Origin: Pseudomonas mangrovi
GTDB taxonomy: Bacteria > Pseudomonadota > Gammaproteobacteria > Pseudomonadales > Pseudomonadaceae
NCBI RefSeq assembly: GCF_003052585.1
Contig: NZ_QASN01000019.1
Coordinates: 124,001 to 188,000, forward strand
Reading direction: 5' to 3'
DNA: 64,000 bases
The notes beneath the pieces were generated by a model that had not been told where the DNA came from, searched no databases, and saw only the letters and a list, made by a program, of their open reading frames with translations. Below are positions 37,886 through 48,028 of the stretch, piece by piece; position 1 is the first letter of the stretch, and each line of letters opens with the position of its first letter. The position numbers and the translations under genes were made by a program.

Positions 37886-39706
37886 TCAGGAGCGGCTGGC
37901 GATATAGGCGCGCCAGCCGCCGAACGCGGTGATGTCCTGGGCGCTGGACAGGGCCCAGGGCTCGCAGATGAAGCCCTTGACCCAGCGACCATCGACCAGT
38001 TCCAGATTGCCGATGCCCAGCGGCGGCGGGATCTCGGCGACGAACTCGCCGAAGCGCGCCAACGGGATGTCCCACAACTCGACGATGATCGAGGCACCAC
38101 CCTCGCCCTCGCGCACCAGGCCCGGCTTGGGCGGCACCGACCCGGCCAGGGCATGCAGGCTGTAGCGCGGCGCGGTCAGGGTCTGCTCGACCAGCACCGC
38201 ATCGCGGCTGCCGAGCTGGAAGTTCAGCGGCATGCCGGTCAGGTGGGCACCAACCACCGCCAGGCGCACGCACCCCGGCGCGGGCGCACCTACCGCTGCG
38301 GGCCCGTCCTGCGCCAGGAAGCGCCCGGTAGCACCCAGCGCCAGCCGCTGGCCGGCTTGCCAGCGTCTGCCGAGCGACGCCAGCGCCTGGTCATGCCAGG
38401 CCGGTGCGATCAGGGTCAGGCCGGCCGGCAGGCCGTCGTCGCGAAAACCCGCCGGCAGCGCCAGCGCGCTGAGGTCGGCGAGGTTGGTGAAGTTGGTGTA
38501 GGTGCCGAACTGGGCGTTGAACAGGATCGGTTCGGCGTGCATTTCCTCGATGCGCCGCAGGGTCGGCGAGGTCGGCACCAGCAGCGCGTCGAAGTCCTCC
38601 AGCAGCAGATTGATCCGCCGGCTGAGCTCGGCGCGCAGGTACTCGGCCTGGTAGGCATCGCAGGCGTCGTAGTTGAAGCCGTTGCGCACGATCTCGCGGA
38701 CCACCGGGTGGATGGCCTCCGGCGAGCGCTCCAGCAGATCGACCAGCACCGAGGTGCGCTCGGCGACCCAGGAACCCTGATAGAGCTGCGCGGCGAGTTC
38801 GCGGAACGGCGAGAAATCGATGCTTACCAGCTCCGCACCCATCTGCCGGAACTGCTCCAGCGCACGCTCGAACACCGCACGGTTCTGCTCGTCGCCGAAG
38901 AACTCCAGGCTGTCCGGCACCGCCAGGCGCGGCGCGGCGCCGATGCCCACCGGTGCGCTGCGCGGGTTGCGCCGCGAATAGGCATCGCTGGCATCGTAGC
39001 CCCCGGCCAGTTCGGCAATGCAGGCCGCATCGTCCACCGTCAGGGCGAACACCGAGATGCAGTCCAGGGTCCGGCAGGCCGGCACCAGCCCGCTGGTGGA
39101 GAGCCAGCCACGGGTCGGCTTGAGCCCGACGATGTTGTTGAACGCCGCGGGCACCCGCCCGGAACCGGCGGTATCGGTGCCCAGGGCAAAGGGCACCAGG
39201 CCGCGCGCCACCACCGAGGCCGAGCCGGAACTGGAGCCGCCGCTGACATAGGCCGGATCGAAGGCATTCGGCACCACGCCGTAGGGCGAGCGGGTTCCGA
39301 CCAGGCCGGTGGCGAACTGATCCAGGTTGGTCTTGCCCAGCAACACCGCCCCCGCCGCACGCAGTTGCGCCACCGTGGTGGCATCACGCTCGGCCAGGTA
39401 GGCGAATTCAGGGCAGGCCGCGGTGGTCTGCCAACCCGCCGCATCGATGTTGTCCTTGATCGCGAAAGGCACCCCGTACAGCGGCAGGCGCGCCAGGTCA
39501 CCCTCGACGGCTGCACGGCGCTGCTCCAGCGCATCCAGCTGCTCACGCAACTGCTCCGCGCTGGCCAGGCTGATCCACGCGGGATCTTCAATGCTCAGCC
39601 CGGCGAGCAGCTCGAACAGAATCTCCGGGGTAAAGGCCGCAGTGCGATAGGCCTGCTGCCAGTCATGCAACGTCCATCCGGTAGCGGGCAGTGAGGCTGA
39701 TTGCAT
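37886..39706 (-). CDS. atzF: Allophanate hydrolase (AtzF type)
   Basis: Amidase-signature enzyme splitting allophanate into ammonia and CO2, 606 residues. The triad positions are Lys84 ([11 protein letters not shown]), Ser158 (SGGSSSGS) and Ser182 ([11 protein letters not shown]); their spacing matches AtzF. The C-terminal domain (about 470-606) is present as in full-length allophanate hydrolases. No urea carboxylase gene is adjacent, which is unusual. ATG 39706 has GGAG 6 nt upstream; ATG 39718 is the alternative. It is followed by a GntR regulator. Confidence 0.88.
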   Translation of the reverse strand: MQSASLPATGWTLHDWQQAYRTAAFTPEILFELLAGLSIEDPAWISLASAEQLREQLDALEQRRAAVEGDLARLPLYGVPFAIKDNIDAAGWQTTAACPEFAYLAERDATTVAQLRAAGAVLLGKTNLDQFATGLVGTRSPYGVVPNAFDPAYVSGGSSSGSASVVARGLVPFALGTDTAGSGRVPAAFNNIVGLKPTRGWLSTSGLVPACRTLDCISVFALTVDDAACIAELAGGYDASDAYSRRNPRSAPVGIGAAPRLAVPDSLEFFGDEQNRAVFERALEQFRQMGAELVSIDFSPFRELAAQLYQGSWVAERTSVLVDLLERSPEAIHPVVREIVRNGFNYDACDAYQAEYLRAELSRRINLLLEDFDALLVPTSPTLRRIEEMHAEPILFNAQFGTYTNFTNLADLSALALPAGFRDDGLPAGLTLIAPAWHDQALASLGRRWQAGQRLALGATGRFLAQDGPAAVGAPAPGCVRLAVVGAHLTGMPLNFQLGSRDAVLVEQTLTAPRYSLHALAGSVPPKPGLVREGEGGASIIVELWDIPLARFGEFVAEIPPPLGIGNLELVDGRWVKGFICEPWALSSAQDITAFGGWRAYIASRS

Positions 39707-39871
39707 TGCTTGCTCCATCTTGTATCCAAGTTTGCAGCGAGCCAAGGCAAGAGCCGGGCCAGCCATGCGGGAGCCTGGCGTTGCGGGCTGTTCACGGATT
39801 TTCGCTGCAGCACGCGCGGATCGCTGCCACCTGACGGTGCAGCCGCGCCTGATTTTGGTGCCGGCAACGCA

Positions 39872-39895
39872 AACGGGGCGCCAAGGCGCCCCGTT
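39872..39895 (-). terminator. Terminator hairpin of metE
   Basis: AACGGGGCGCC-aa-GGCGCCCCGTT is a perfect 11-bp stem 15 bp after the metE stop. The T run after it is short. Confidence 0.75.
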
Positions 39896-39909
39896 ATGGT
39901 TCTGCAGTT

Positions 39910-42252
39910 TCAGCCGCGCAGGCTGGGATCGGCGCGCAGCTCGCGGGCTGCCGCGACCATGTTGACCAGCGCCGCTTCGGTCTCCGGCCAGCCACGGGTC
40001 TTCAGGCCGCAGTCGGGGTTGACCCAGAGGCGTTCGGCGGGAATCCGTCGTGCCGCCTTGCGCATCAGCTTGACCATCTCTTCCCGGCTCGGCACCCGTG
40101 GTGAGTGGATGTCGTAGACACCCGGGCCGATCTCGTTGGGATAGGCGAACTGCTCGAAGGCATCCAGCAGCTCCATGTCCGAGCGCGAGGTCTCGATGGT
40201 GATGACGTCGGCGTCCATCGCCGCGATCGACTCGATCACGTCGTTGAACTCGCTGTAGCACATGTGGGTATGGATCTGGGTCTCGTCGCGCACCCCGCTG
40301 GCGGTCAGGCGGAAGGCCTCGGTGGCCCAGTCCAGATAGCCCTGCCAGGCCGCCTTGCGCAGCGGCAGGCCCTCGCGAAATGCAGCTTCGTCGATCTGGA
40401 TGATGCGGATGCCGGCCGCCTCCAGGTCCACCACCTCGTCGCGGATCGCCAGCGCCAGTTGCCGCGCCTGCTGCTCGCGGGGGATGTCCTCGCGGGCGAA
40501 GGACCACATCAGCATGGTCACCGGGCCGGTCAGCATGCCCTTCATCACCTTGGTTGTAAGGCTCTGGGCGTAGCGGATCCAGTCCACGGTCATCGCTGTC
40601 GGCCGGCTGAGGTCGCCGTAGATCACGGCGGGCTTCACGCAGCGCGAGCCATAGCTCTGCACCCAGCCGAAACGGGTAAACAGGTAGCCGTCGAGCTGCT
40701 CGGCGAAGTACTCGACCATGTCGTTGCGCTCGGCCTCGCCGTGCACCAGCACATCCAGGCCGAGGTTCTCCTGCACCTGCACCGCGTGGCGAATCTCGCC
40801 GTGCATGGCCTCGGTGTACTGCGCCGCGCTGAGCGTGCCCTGCCTGAACGACTGACGCGCCAGGCGAATCGCCGGGGTCTGCGGAAACGAGCCGATGGTG
40901 GTGGTTGGGAACGGGGGCAGATTCAGACCGACACGCTGCTTGTCGATTCGCTCGACGAAGGGCGCCTGACGCCGGGCATGGATCGGCCGGATCGCGGCGA
41001 GACGCGCCTGCACCTGCGGGTTGTGGATACGCGGCGACGCGGCGCGGCTGGCTTGGACAGCACGGCTATGCACCAGCGCGTCCGCCACTTCCAGGGCCTG
41101 CGGCTCGTTCAGTGCGCGGGCCAGAATCGCCACCTCGGCGCACTTCTGCACGGCGAACGACAGCCAGCTCTTCAGTTCGGCATCCAGTTGGTCCTCGCGC
41201 GTCAGGTCCACCGGGCTGTGCAGCAGCGAGCACGACGGCGCCAGCCACAGCCGTTGGCCCAGTCGCTCCTGGGCGTCACGGGCAATCTCCAGGTTCTTTT
41301 CCAGATCGCAGCGCCAGACGTTGCGACCGTTGACCAGGCCCAGTGACAGCACCTTGTAGGCCGGCAGGCGGTCGAGAATGATCGGGTACTGCTCCGGCGC
41401 CCGCACCAGGTCGATGTGCAGCCCGTCCACCGGCAGGCCGGCGGCCAGGCCGAGGTTGTCTTCCAGGCCGCCGAAATAGGTGGCCAGGAGTTTCTTCAGC
41501 GGGTCCTTCTGCAACAGGTTGTAGGCGCGCTCGAAGGCGTTCTTCCAGTCCTGCGGCAGGTCCAGGGCGAGAATCGGCTCGTCGATCTGCACCCACTCCA
41601 CCCCCTGCGCGGCCAGGCGCTGGAAGATCTGCCCGTACAACGGCAGCAGGCGTTCGAGCAGGTCCAGCTTGTCGAAGTCCTGCTCGCTGTCAGTCGCACC
41701 CTTGGCCTTGCCCAGCCAGAGATAGGTCAGCGGCCCGATCAGCACCGGCTTGACCGCATGGCCCAGGGCCAACGCCTCGTCGACCTCCTCGAACAGCTGC
41801 TCCCAGCTCAGCTCGAACTGCTGATCGGCAGTGAATTCCGGGACCAGGTAGTGGTAGTTGGTATCGAACCACTTGGTCAGCTCCTGGGCAAATACCGGCT
41901 GGCCGTGGCTTGCGCCGCAACAGCGCTGGCTGCCCCCTGCACCGGTCCCACGCGCCATGGCAAACAGCGTCTGCAGGGTCGGCCGGACGCTGGAGTCATC
42001 CCGAAAGCGCGCCGGGATCACGCCGAAGGTCAGCGAGTGGGTCAGCACCTGGTCATACCAGGCGAAGTCGCCGACCGGCAGCAGCTGGATACCAGCGTCC
42101 TTCTGCAGCTGCCAGTGCGCGGCACGCAGTTGGCGGCCAACCTCGCGCAGACCCGCCTCGTCGAGCTCGCCCCTCCAGTGCGCTTCCAACGCCTTTTTCA
42201 GCTCGCGGTCGCGTCCGATGCGCGGAAAGCCGAGGTTGTGTGCCAATGCCAT
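39910..42252 (-). CDS. metE: Cobalamin-independent methionine synthase
   Basis: Zinc enzyme transferring methyl from 5-methyl-THF-polyglutamate to homocysteine. It is 780 residues, slightly longer than E. coli MetE (753). It starts with [13 protein letters not shown]. Conserved segments are [24 protein letters not shown] and the zinc-binding [10 protein letters not shown] small glycine/cysteine-rich insert ([14 protein letters not shown]) sits just before [14 protein letters not shown] precedes ATG 42252. No cobalamin riboswitch is visible upstream. Confidence 0.95.
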   Translation of the reverse strand: MALAHNLGFPRIGRDRELKKALEAHWRGELDEAGLREVGRQLRAAHWQLQKDAGIQLLPVGDFAWYDQVLTHSLTFGVIPARFRDDSSVRPTLQTLFAMARGTGAGGSQRCCGASHGQPVFAQELTKWFDTNYHYLVPEFTADQQFELSWEQLFEEVDEALALGHAVKPVLIGPLTYLWLGKAKGATDSEQDFDKLDLLERLLPLYGQIFQRLAAQGVEWVQIDEPILALDLPQDWKNAFERAYNLLQKDPLKKLLATYFGGLEDNLGLAAGLPVDGLHIDLVRAPEQYPIILDRLPAYKVLSLGLVNGRNVWRCDLEKNLEIARDAQERLGQRLWLAPSCSLLHSPVDLTREDQLDAELKSWLSFAVQKCAEVAILARALNEPQALEVADALVHSRAVQASRAASPRIHNPQVQARLAAIRPIHARRQAPFVERIDKQRVGLNLPPFPTTTIGSFPQTPAIRLARQSFRQGTLSAAQYTEAMHGEIRHAVQVQENLGLDVLVHGEAERNDMVEYFAEQLDGYLFTRFGWVQSYGSRCVKPAVIYGDLSRPTAMTVDWIRYAQSLTTKVMKGMLTGPVTMLMWSFAREDIPREQQARQLALAIRDEVVDLEAAGIRIIQIDEAAFREGLPLRKAAWQGYLDWATEAFRLTASGVRDETQIHTHMCYSEFNDVIESIAAMDADVITIETSRSDMELLDAFEQFAYPNEIGPGVYDIHSPRVPSREEMVKLMRKAARRIPAERLWVNPDCGLKTRGWPETEAALVNMVAAARELRADPSLRG

Positions 42253-42308
42253 GTGAAATCCTCCCTATGCGAAATTCGATGAGAAGGAGTCTGGGGGCAG
42301 CCAATCAA

Positions 42309-42348
42309 TGAAACAAACTCAATTAATATATAATGAAAACAAATTTCA
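42309..42348 (-). promoter_or_regulatory. Candidate MetR-type operator region of metE
   Basis: Two palindromes lie 57-96 bp upstream of metE in a very AT-rich stretch. TGAA-acaaa-CTCA (42309-42321) is one mismatch from TGAA-N5-TTCA, and TGAAA-acaaa-TTTCA (42334-42348) is perfect but has 5-bp arms. LysR-type MetR activates metE in enterobacteria. No metR gene is visible here. Confidence 0.45.
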
Positions 42349-42392
42349 CTCATACAAAAAGTCGAGTGTTGCGGGCTGCGCGTCGCCTGAAG

Positions 42393-42542
42393 CATCCCTC
42401 ATCCGCCTTCGGCACCCTCTCCCGAGGGGGAGAGGGAAAAGCCGTGCATGCTTGCAGCTCTTCAGGACCACACCGCGCCATCGCCTTCGCAGCTGTCCTT
42501 CTCCCGCCGGGAGAAGGTGGCGCACCGCGCCGGCTGAGGGAG
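42393..42542 (+). repeat. Paired-hairpin composite element, type D (copy D2)
   Basis: CATCCCTCATCCGCCTTCGG then CCCTCTCCC...GGGGAGAGGG at the left, and CTTCTCCC...GGGAGAAGG with CGGCTGAGGG at the right. The 150-bp body matches the reverse complement of D1, including an internal GAAAAGCC and AGCTGTCC. It lies between the metE promoter region and the 3' end of hrpB. The rest of the 354-bp gap holds the metE control region and no gene. Confidence 0.8.
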
Positions 42543-42606
42543 GCGTCGGCGTGCAGGGAGCCCAACCAGAGCGCCTATACGCAGCCGCAGGTCGCCTGAA
42601 CCATCC

Positions 42607-45126
42607 TCAGCTGCGACGCGGTTTGGCCCGCGCCGTCGGCTCGGCGATCAGCGGATCATCCGGCCAGTAGTGCTTGGGGTAACGACCCTTGAGGTCCTTC
42701 TTTACCTCCAGGTAGGTGTTGGCCCAGAAGCTGGCGAGATCCTGGGTCACCTGTACCGGGCGCTGCGCCGGTGACAGCAGGTGCAGCAGCACGCCCTGCC
42801 GGCCGCCGGCGATGCGCGGCGTCTGCGCCAGGCCGAACAGTTCCTGCAGACGCACCGCCAGCACCGGCGGGTCCTGGCTGTAGTCGATGCGGATGCGCGA
42901 CCCCGAAGGCACCTCCAGCGTCTTCGGTGCAAGCTCGTCGAGCCGCTGCGGCAGCGGCCAGGGCAGCAGGTTGGCCAGCATCGCCGCCAGGTCCAGCTGG
43001 GCGAAGTGGTTCAGCCGACTGACCTTGCCAAGATAGGGCAGCAGCCAGTCCTGCAGCCGCTCCAGCAGTGCCGCATCACTGACATCCGGCCAGTCGCTCA
43101 CGCCGCTCTGCTGGATATCGAGACGCCGCAACAAGCCGACGCGTGCCTGCCACTGGCGCAGCTCCGGCGTCCAGGCCAGCAGCTCGAGACCCTTGCGTCT
43201 GACCAGCGCCAGCAGCGCGAGGCCACGGGCCTGCTCGTCCAGCTGCGGCAGCGCGCGGCTTTCCAGCACCAGCTCGCCGACCCGGCGCTGGCGCTCGGCA
43301 CGCAGCACGCCTTCGCGCTCGTCCCAGTCGAGCAGATCCTTTTCACTGACCTGCTCGGCCAAGGGGCCGTCGAAGAGCGTCGGGTCGAGATCCGCTGCCA
43401 GGTAGATGCGTTCCTCGCGCTGGCCCTGGCGGCTGCCGAGGTCGGCGATCACCAGCCAGTCGTGCTTCATCAGCGCATCGGCGTCGCTGAACAGCGCTGC
43501 GCGGCCATTGGCCATGCGGTATTCGGCACCCCCCGCGCGACGCTGGCGGGCGATACGGTCGGGATAGGCAAAGGCCAGCAGGCAGCCGAGCCAGCGCGGA
43601 TGTTCAGGATCGCTGACGGGCTGGCTGGCCGCGCCCCTCAGGTAGCCGCGCAGTTGCCGCGCCAGCTGCCGGGCGCGCTGCACACCGCCGCGGGAGCCGC
43701 CGGTGGCGCGCGATTCGCCGGCCAGCAGGCTGATGCGGCTGTGCAGGTCGGCGCCGGCGCCGCGCAGGATGTCGCGTTCGCCCAGCAGCGCGGCCAGGTC
43801 CGCCGCCATCGCGCCGAGACCCAGCGCCTGACCGCGCAGCAGCAGGTGGGCGATGCGCGGATGCGCCGGCAGCTCGGCCATCGCCTGGCCATGGACGCTG
43901 AGCACCCCACGCTCATCCAGCGCACCGAGCCGCGCCAGCAGCTCGCGGGCCTGGGCATAGGCCGCCGCCGGCGGCGGGTCGAGCCAGGCCAGTTCGGCCG
44001 GCTGAACGCCCCAGCGCGCCAGTTGCAAGGCCAGGCCGGCCAGGTCGGCAGCGAGGATTTCCGCCTCGCCATGCGCCGCCAGCTGCTCATGCTGGGCCTG
44101 CGACCACAGGCGGTAGCACGCCCCCGGCCGCAGGCGCCCGGCGCGCCCGGCGCGCTGGGTCGCCGAGGCGCGCGAGATGCGCTGGGTGTCCAGCCGGGTC
44201 ATGCCGCTGGCCGGATCGAAGCGCGGCACTCGCGCAAGGCCGGCATCGACCACCACGCGCACGCCCTCGATTGTCAGGCTGGTCTCGGCGATGTTGGTCG
44301 CCAGCACCACCTTGCGCGTGCCGGCCGGCGCCGGTTCGATGGCCGCGCGCTGGGCACTGAGTTCCAGCTCGCCATGCAGCGGGCAGAGCAGGATGTCCGG
44401 GCGCGCGCCCAGGCGCTCCTGCAGTTGCTCATGGACGCGGCGGATCTCCGCCTGCCCAGGCAGGAACACCAGCAGGCTGCCGCTTTCCTCGTCCAGCGCC
44501 TGCAGCACCGCCTGCAGGACACGCGGCTCGACCCGCTCGCCGGCCTGGAAAGGCGCGCCCCACCGGATGTCGACCGGGAACATGCGACCCTGGCTGGATA
44601 CCACCGGCGCCTGCGAAAGCAGCGCCGAGAGCCGCTCGCCCTCCAGGGTCGCCGACATCAGCAGCACCTTGAGCGGCGTCTCGCGCAGCAGCTCGCGGCC
44701 ATTGAGGGTCAGCGCCAAAGCCAGGTCGGCATCCAGGCTGCGTTCGTGGAATTCGTCGAAGATCACCAGGCCGACGCCCTCCAGCGCCGGGTCGTCCTGC
44801 AGGCGGCGGGCCAGGATGCCCTCGGTGACCACCTCGATGCGCGTGCGCGGGCCGACCCTGCTCTCCAGGCGGATGCGGTAACCCACCGTTTCGCCGACCG
44901 TCTCGCCCAGCTCGCTGGCCAGGCGCTCGGCGGCCGCACGGGCGGCCAGGCGGCGCGGCTCGAGCATGAGGATGCGCTGCCCGGCCAGCCAGGGCTCGCC
45001 CAGCAGCGCCAGCGGCACACGGGTGGTCTTGCCGGCGCCCGGCGGCGCTTCCAGCACGGCTTCGTCGCGCTGGGCGAGGGCTTGGCGCAGGGCGGGCAGG
45101 ACGTCGTCGATGGGAAGTGTCTTCAT
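42607..45126 (-). CDS. hrpB: ATP-dependent RNA helicase HrpB (DEAH-box)
   Basis: DEAH-family helicase of 839 residues, the usual HrpB size. Walker A is APPGAGKTTRVPLALL; motif II is DEFHER; motif III is LMSATL; later motifs include LATNIAETSLTIEGV and QRAGRAGRLRPGACYRL. The C-terminal HrpB domain is present (FWANTYLEVKKDLKGRYPKHYWP). Role in RNA metabolism is poorly known. ATG 45126 is the first conserved start. Confidence 0.94.
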   Translation of the reverse strand: MKTLPIDDVLPALRQALAQRDEAVLEAPPGAGKTTRVPLALLGEPWLAGQRILMLEPRRLAARAAAERLASELGETVGETVGYRIRLESRVGPRTRIEVVTEGILARRLQDDPALEGVGLVIFDEFHERSLDADLALALTLNGRELLRETPLKVLLMSATLEGERLSALLSQAPVVSSQGRMFPVDIRWGAPFQAGERVEPRVLQAVLQALDEESGSLLVFLPGQAEIRRVHEQLQERLGARPDILLCPLHGELELSAQRAAIEPAPAGTRKVVLATNIAETSLTIEGVRVVVDAGLARVPRFDPASGMTRLDTQRISRASATQRAGRAGRLRPGACYRLWSQAQHEQLAAHGEAEILAADLAGLALQLARWGVQPAELAWLDPPPAAAYAQARELLARLGALDERGVLSVHGQAMAELPAHPRIAHLLLRGQALGLGAMAADLAALLGERDILRGAGADLHSRISLLAGESRATGGSRGGVQRARQLARQLRGYLRGAASQPVSDPEHPRWLGCLLAFAYPDRIARQRRAGGAEYRMANGRAALFSDADALMKHDWLVIADLGSRQGQREERIYLAADLDPTLFDGPLAEQVSEKDLLDWDEREGVLRAERQRRVGELVLESRALPQLDEQARGLALLALVRRKGLELLAWTPELRQWQARVGLLRRLDIQQSGVSDWPDVSDAALLERLQDWLLPYLGKVSRLNHFAQLDLAAMLANLLPWPLPQRLDELAPKTLEVPSGSRIRIDYSQDPPVLAVRLQELFGLAQTPRIAGGRQGVLLHLLSPAQRPVQVTQDLASFWANTYLEVKKDLKGRYPKHYWPDDPLIAEPTARAKPRRS

Positions 45127-45442
45127 GGGGCGCGCAGTATACCGGCGCGGCGCGCAAGCACAGCAGGGCTTGGCCGCGCCTGAGGCGTTGCGCGACCGCC
45201 CTGCCCGCCTTGCTCGCCACCACGAACGCCCCTGGGCCTGCGCGACGGCAAGCGACGAGCCCGAACGGAACGCGCTGCCGGCTGCCCAAGTGCAACGCAG
45301 GGGGCGGAACGCGGCGCGCGCGCCCCCGGCGTGCACGATGAGCCTGGTCGGTCCGCACCTTTTGCGGAGCGGCGCAAGATCGTCATCGCCGCCGCCGAAA
45401 GCCTTGGTTATAGTTGCGCCATTTTTCTAGGAGGTGTTTGTC
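45127..45442. other. 316-bp intergenic region without a recognised gene
   Basis: Lies between the divergent hrpB and lipoprotein genes. Very GC-rich. The only control-like sequence is TATAGT at about 45409-45414 before the lipoprotein gene. Open frames here lack a start with a ribosome site and look non-coding. Confidence 0.6.
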
Positions 45443-45859
45443 ATGCGGATGCGTTCACGCCTGATCGGCGGTGCTCTCACCGTCACACTGCTGGCCCAGC
45501 TCAGCGCCTGCGGCACGCTGTTCTTCCCCGACCGGCGCGGCCAGATCGAGGGCCGCATCGACCCACTGGTGGCCGGCCTCAATGCCATCGGCGTGCTCTT
45601 CTACGTGATCCCGGGTCTGATCGCCTTCGGCGTCGACTTCGCCACCGGCGCCATCTACCTGCCCAACGACGAATACAGTGTCGCGCCGGAGAAGCTCCAG
45701 GAAGCCATCGGCGAAGATGGCCAGGTCGATCCGGCACGCCTGAAAGCGATCATCGAACAGGAAATCGGCCTCAGCCTGCCGCTCGACGATCCGCGCCTGA
45801 TCCAGCACAACGGCAGCATCGAGCAACTGGCTGCCTACGGCCTGCGTCCGGCCGGCTGA
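45443..45859 (+). CDS. Small lipoprotein of unknown function
   Basis: A 138-residue lipoprotein. The signal peptide ends in lipobox LSAC; the modified cysteine is about residue 22, followed by GTLFFPDRRG. One further hydrophobic stretch (GLNAIGVLFYVIPGLIAFGVDFATGAIYLP) recalls YceK-type lipoproteins, but similarity is not certain. A strong AGGAGGTG six bases before ATG 45443 fixes the start; ATG 45434 lies inside that site. Same strand as the CDF exporter, 28 bp upstream. Confidence 0.8.
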   Translation: MRMRSRLIGGALTVTLLAQLSACGTLFFPDRRGQIEGRIDPLVAGLNAIGVLFYVIPGLIAFGVDFATGAIYLPNDEYSVAPEKLQEAIGEDGQVDPARLKAIIEQEIGLSLPLDDPRLIQHNGSIEQLAAYGLRPAG

Positions 45860-45887
45860 TGCGCAATCATTCAGGCGACCTGCGCCG

Positions 45888-46769
45888 GTGAGCGTTTCCG
45901 CCGACCACGCACGACTGATGCGCCTGGCCACCCGGGCGGCGCTGGCCGTAGCGCTGAGCCTGGCGCTGGCCAAAGCCGTTGCCTGGTGGCTCAGCGGCTC
46001 GGTCAGCCTGCTCGCCGGTCTGACCGACTCGCTGCTCGATGGCGCGGCTTCGCTGATCAACCTGCTGGCGGTGCACTACGCGCTGCAACCGGCGGATGAC
46101 GACCATCGCTATGGCCACGGCAAGGCCGAAGCCCTCGCCGGGCTCGGTCAATCGATGTTCATCAGCGTCAGCGCCCTGCTGGTCGGCGCCCAGGCGATCG
46201 ACCGCCTGCTCCACCCGCAGCCGATCACCGCGCAACTGCTCGGCATCGCCGTGATGCTGATCTCCCTGGCAGCCACCGCCGGCCTGCTGCTGTTCCAGCG
46301 GCATGTGGTGAAGCAGACCGGCTCCACGGCGATCCGCGCCGACTCCCTGCACTACCGCTCCGACCTGTTGCTCAACAGCAGCATCCTGCTTGCCCTGGCA
46401 TTGAGCGCCCAGGGTCTGGAGCGGGTCGATGCGATCTTCGGCATGGGCATCGGTCTGTACATCCTCTGGAGCGCCGTCGGCATCGCCCGCGAGGCACTGG
46501 CGATACTGATGGACACCGAGCTGCCACCGGAGCAGAGCAGTCGCATGCACGAACTGGCCTGCAGCGTGCCCGGCGTGCTCGGCGCGCATGACCTGCGTAC
46601 CCGGATGTCCGGTACCCGCTGGTTCGTCCAGCTGCACCTGGAGCTGCCGGGAACACTGTCGCTGAGCGAAGCGCATCGCCTCTGCGAAGCGGTGGAGCAG
46701 GCCATCCGCAAGGAATTTCCGCGCGCCGAGGTGCTGGTGCATGCCGATCCCGAGGACGTGCTGAAGTAG
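45888..46769 (+). CDS. fieF: Cation diffusion facilitator, FieF/YiiP type
   Basis: Zn/Fe-proton antiporter of 293 residues with six membrane helices and a C-terminal cytoplasmic domain. The transport-site pattern is TDSLLDG in TM2 (Asp-x3-Asp) and HYRSD in TM5 (His-x3-Asp). HGKAEALAGL follows TM2. It starts at GTG 45888; no better start is seen. It probably forms an operon with the preceding lipoprotein gene and ends at a strong terminator. Confidence 0.9.
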   Translation: MSVSADHARLMRLATRAALAVALSLALAKAVAWWLSGSVSLLAGLTDSLLDGAASLINLLAVHYALQPADDDHRYGHGKAEALAGLGQSMFISVSALLVGAQAIDRLLHPQPITAQLLGIAVMLISLAATAGLLLFQRHVVKQTGSTAIRADSLHYRSDLLLNSSILLALALSAQGLERVDAIFGMGIGLYILWSAVGIAREALAILMDTELPPEQSSRMHELACSVPGVLGAHDLRTRMSGTRWFVQLHLELPGTLSLSEAHRLCEAVEQAIRKEFPRAEVLVHADPEDVLK

Positions 46770-46854
46770 GCGCTCTCGACAGGCGCAGCATTGCGCCCAC
46801 CACGCCGAGGGCCGCTGGTCATTCGGCTGGCATGCCGAGCGGTTGGTACAAAAC

Positions 46855-46881
46855 AAAAGGGAGGCCACTGGCCTCCCTTTT
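46855..46881. terminator. Strong bidirectional-type terminator after fieF
   Basis: AAAAGGGAGGCC-act-GGCCTCCCTTTT: a perfect 12-bp stem with A and T flanks, 86 bp past the fieF stop. The remaining sequence to the Lrp gene (46882-47155) holds no gene; its last 90 bp are AT-rich and probably the Lrp promoter. Confidence 0.9.
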
Positions 46882-47155
46882 CTCATCTACCCTTCTGCCA
46901 GCGCGGTTGGCGCCTCGTCATCGCGACCCTGGTTGGGGTAGCGCACACGGGGGTCATCGCAGCCCGGTAAGGCGGATGACTCGGAGGTCCTGGTTGGGCC
47001 GCTCCGCTGGAGATGTCCGTGTGTTGGAACTGGGTAAAGCTTACGCCCGCGGTCACGCCAGGCGATTGCTAAAACAACCCATAAACAGCCATGATCAGCA
47101 ACAGAAACACTGAAAACTCAGAATTTACGCAATCGAAAATCCCGCAGAGTCGAAC

Positions 47156-47635
47156 ATGAGCAAACTTGATCGCTACGACCTGAACCTGCTGAGCCTCCTG
47201 CAACGCGATGCCACGCTGTCCAATCAGGACCTCGCCGAGCGCATCGGCCTGTCGCCTTCGCCCTGCTCGCGACGGGTCAAGCAACTCGAAGACGACGGTT
47301 ACATCCTTCGCCAGGTCGCCCTGCTCGATCGCAAGAAGCTCGGCCTGACCCTGACCGCCTACGTACTGATCGGCATGGACCGCCACACCCCCGAACGCTT
47401 CGAGCGCTTCCAGAGCGCCATTCGCGAGTGCCCGGAAGTGCTCGAGTGCAGCCTGGTCACCGGGATGGACGCCGACTACCAGCTCAAGGTGGTGGTCGCG
47501 GACATGGACCACTACCAGCAATTCCTGCTCGGCAAGCTGACCCGCATCGAAGGGGTCTCCAGCGTGCGTTCGAGTTTCGTGCTCAACCAGGTGATCTCCA
47601 GCACGGAACTACCCCTGGACCACCTGCGTCAGTGA
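47156..47635 (+). CDS. Lrp/AsnC-family transcriptional regulator
   Basis: A 159-residue DNA-binding protein. The N-terminal HTH is DRYDLNLLSLLQRDATLSNQ, LAERIGLSPSPCSRRVKQLEDDGYI; the C-terminal RAM domain starts near GLTLTAYVLIGM and includes GMDADYQLKVVVADMDHYQQFLL. Such regulators respond to amino acids. The usual divergent target gene is absent. Which gene it controls is unknown. Confidence 0.9.
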   Translation: MSKLDRYDLNLLSLLQRDATLSNQDLAERIGLSPSPCSRRVKQLEDDGYILRQVALLDRKKLGLTLTAYVLIGMDRHTPERFERFQSAIRECPEVLECSLVTGMDADYQLKVVVADMDHYQQFLLGKLTRIEGVSSVRSSFVLNQVISSTELPLDHLRQ

Positions 47636-47708
47636 GTCGCAGGCCCGCGGCGCTGCCGCGCCCCTCGCGTATACTCGCCGCCCCGTTCCTGACCCGCACG
47701 AGGTGAGC

Positions 47709-47927
47709 ATGGAAACCCAGCAGTTCGAAGCCCTGATGATGTATGTCCTGGTAGGAGGGCTGATCTGCTTCATGGCGTTCATCATCTGGGACCTGGCGAA
47801 GAAGTCCAAGGCGGGCCGCTTGGGCACCGCGATCCTGTTCCTCGGCCTCGGCCTGTGCCTGTTCGCCTTCCTCGCCAAGCCGCTGATTGCCTATCTCCTG
47901 GAAGTCACCCGCGGCATCCACGGCTGA
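47709..47927 (+). CDS. DUF2788 small membrane protein
   Basis: A 72-residue protein with two membrane helices (about 9-27 and 40-62) joined by a basic loop DLAKKSKAGR. It matches the DUF2788 pattern of pseudomonads (METQQFEALMM start). GAGGTGA precedes ATG 47709. Function unknown. Confidence 0.8.
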   Translation: METQQFEALMMYVLVGGLICFMAFIIWDLAKKSKAGRLGTAILFLGLGLCLFAFLAKPLIAYLLEVTRGIHG

Positions 47928-48028
47928 TTGCGTCCGCGGCAGCGCCCTCCGCACACCCGCCACCCTCCCCCACCCCAGCGGCGGTCACGCCGCCCCTTGG
48001 GGCCGATTCCCTTCCTAGCAGGCGACTC

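Noticed and set aside
37256..39694. A long plus-strand frame opposite GntR and allophanate hydrolase
   Set aside because: Shadow of the amidase frame; no start site and biased composition.
39719..40507. Upstream extension of the allophanate hydrolase frame to 40507
   Set aside because: The extension runs over the 3' end of metE and its terminator; AtzF length fits ATG 39706.
42253..42330. Cobalamin riboswitch before metE
   Set aside because: Only about 80 AT-rich bases precede the type D element; no conserved B12-box or stem set.
42781..45183. An 800-codon frame opposite hrpB
   Set aside because: It is a mirror of the helicase codons and shows no family motif.
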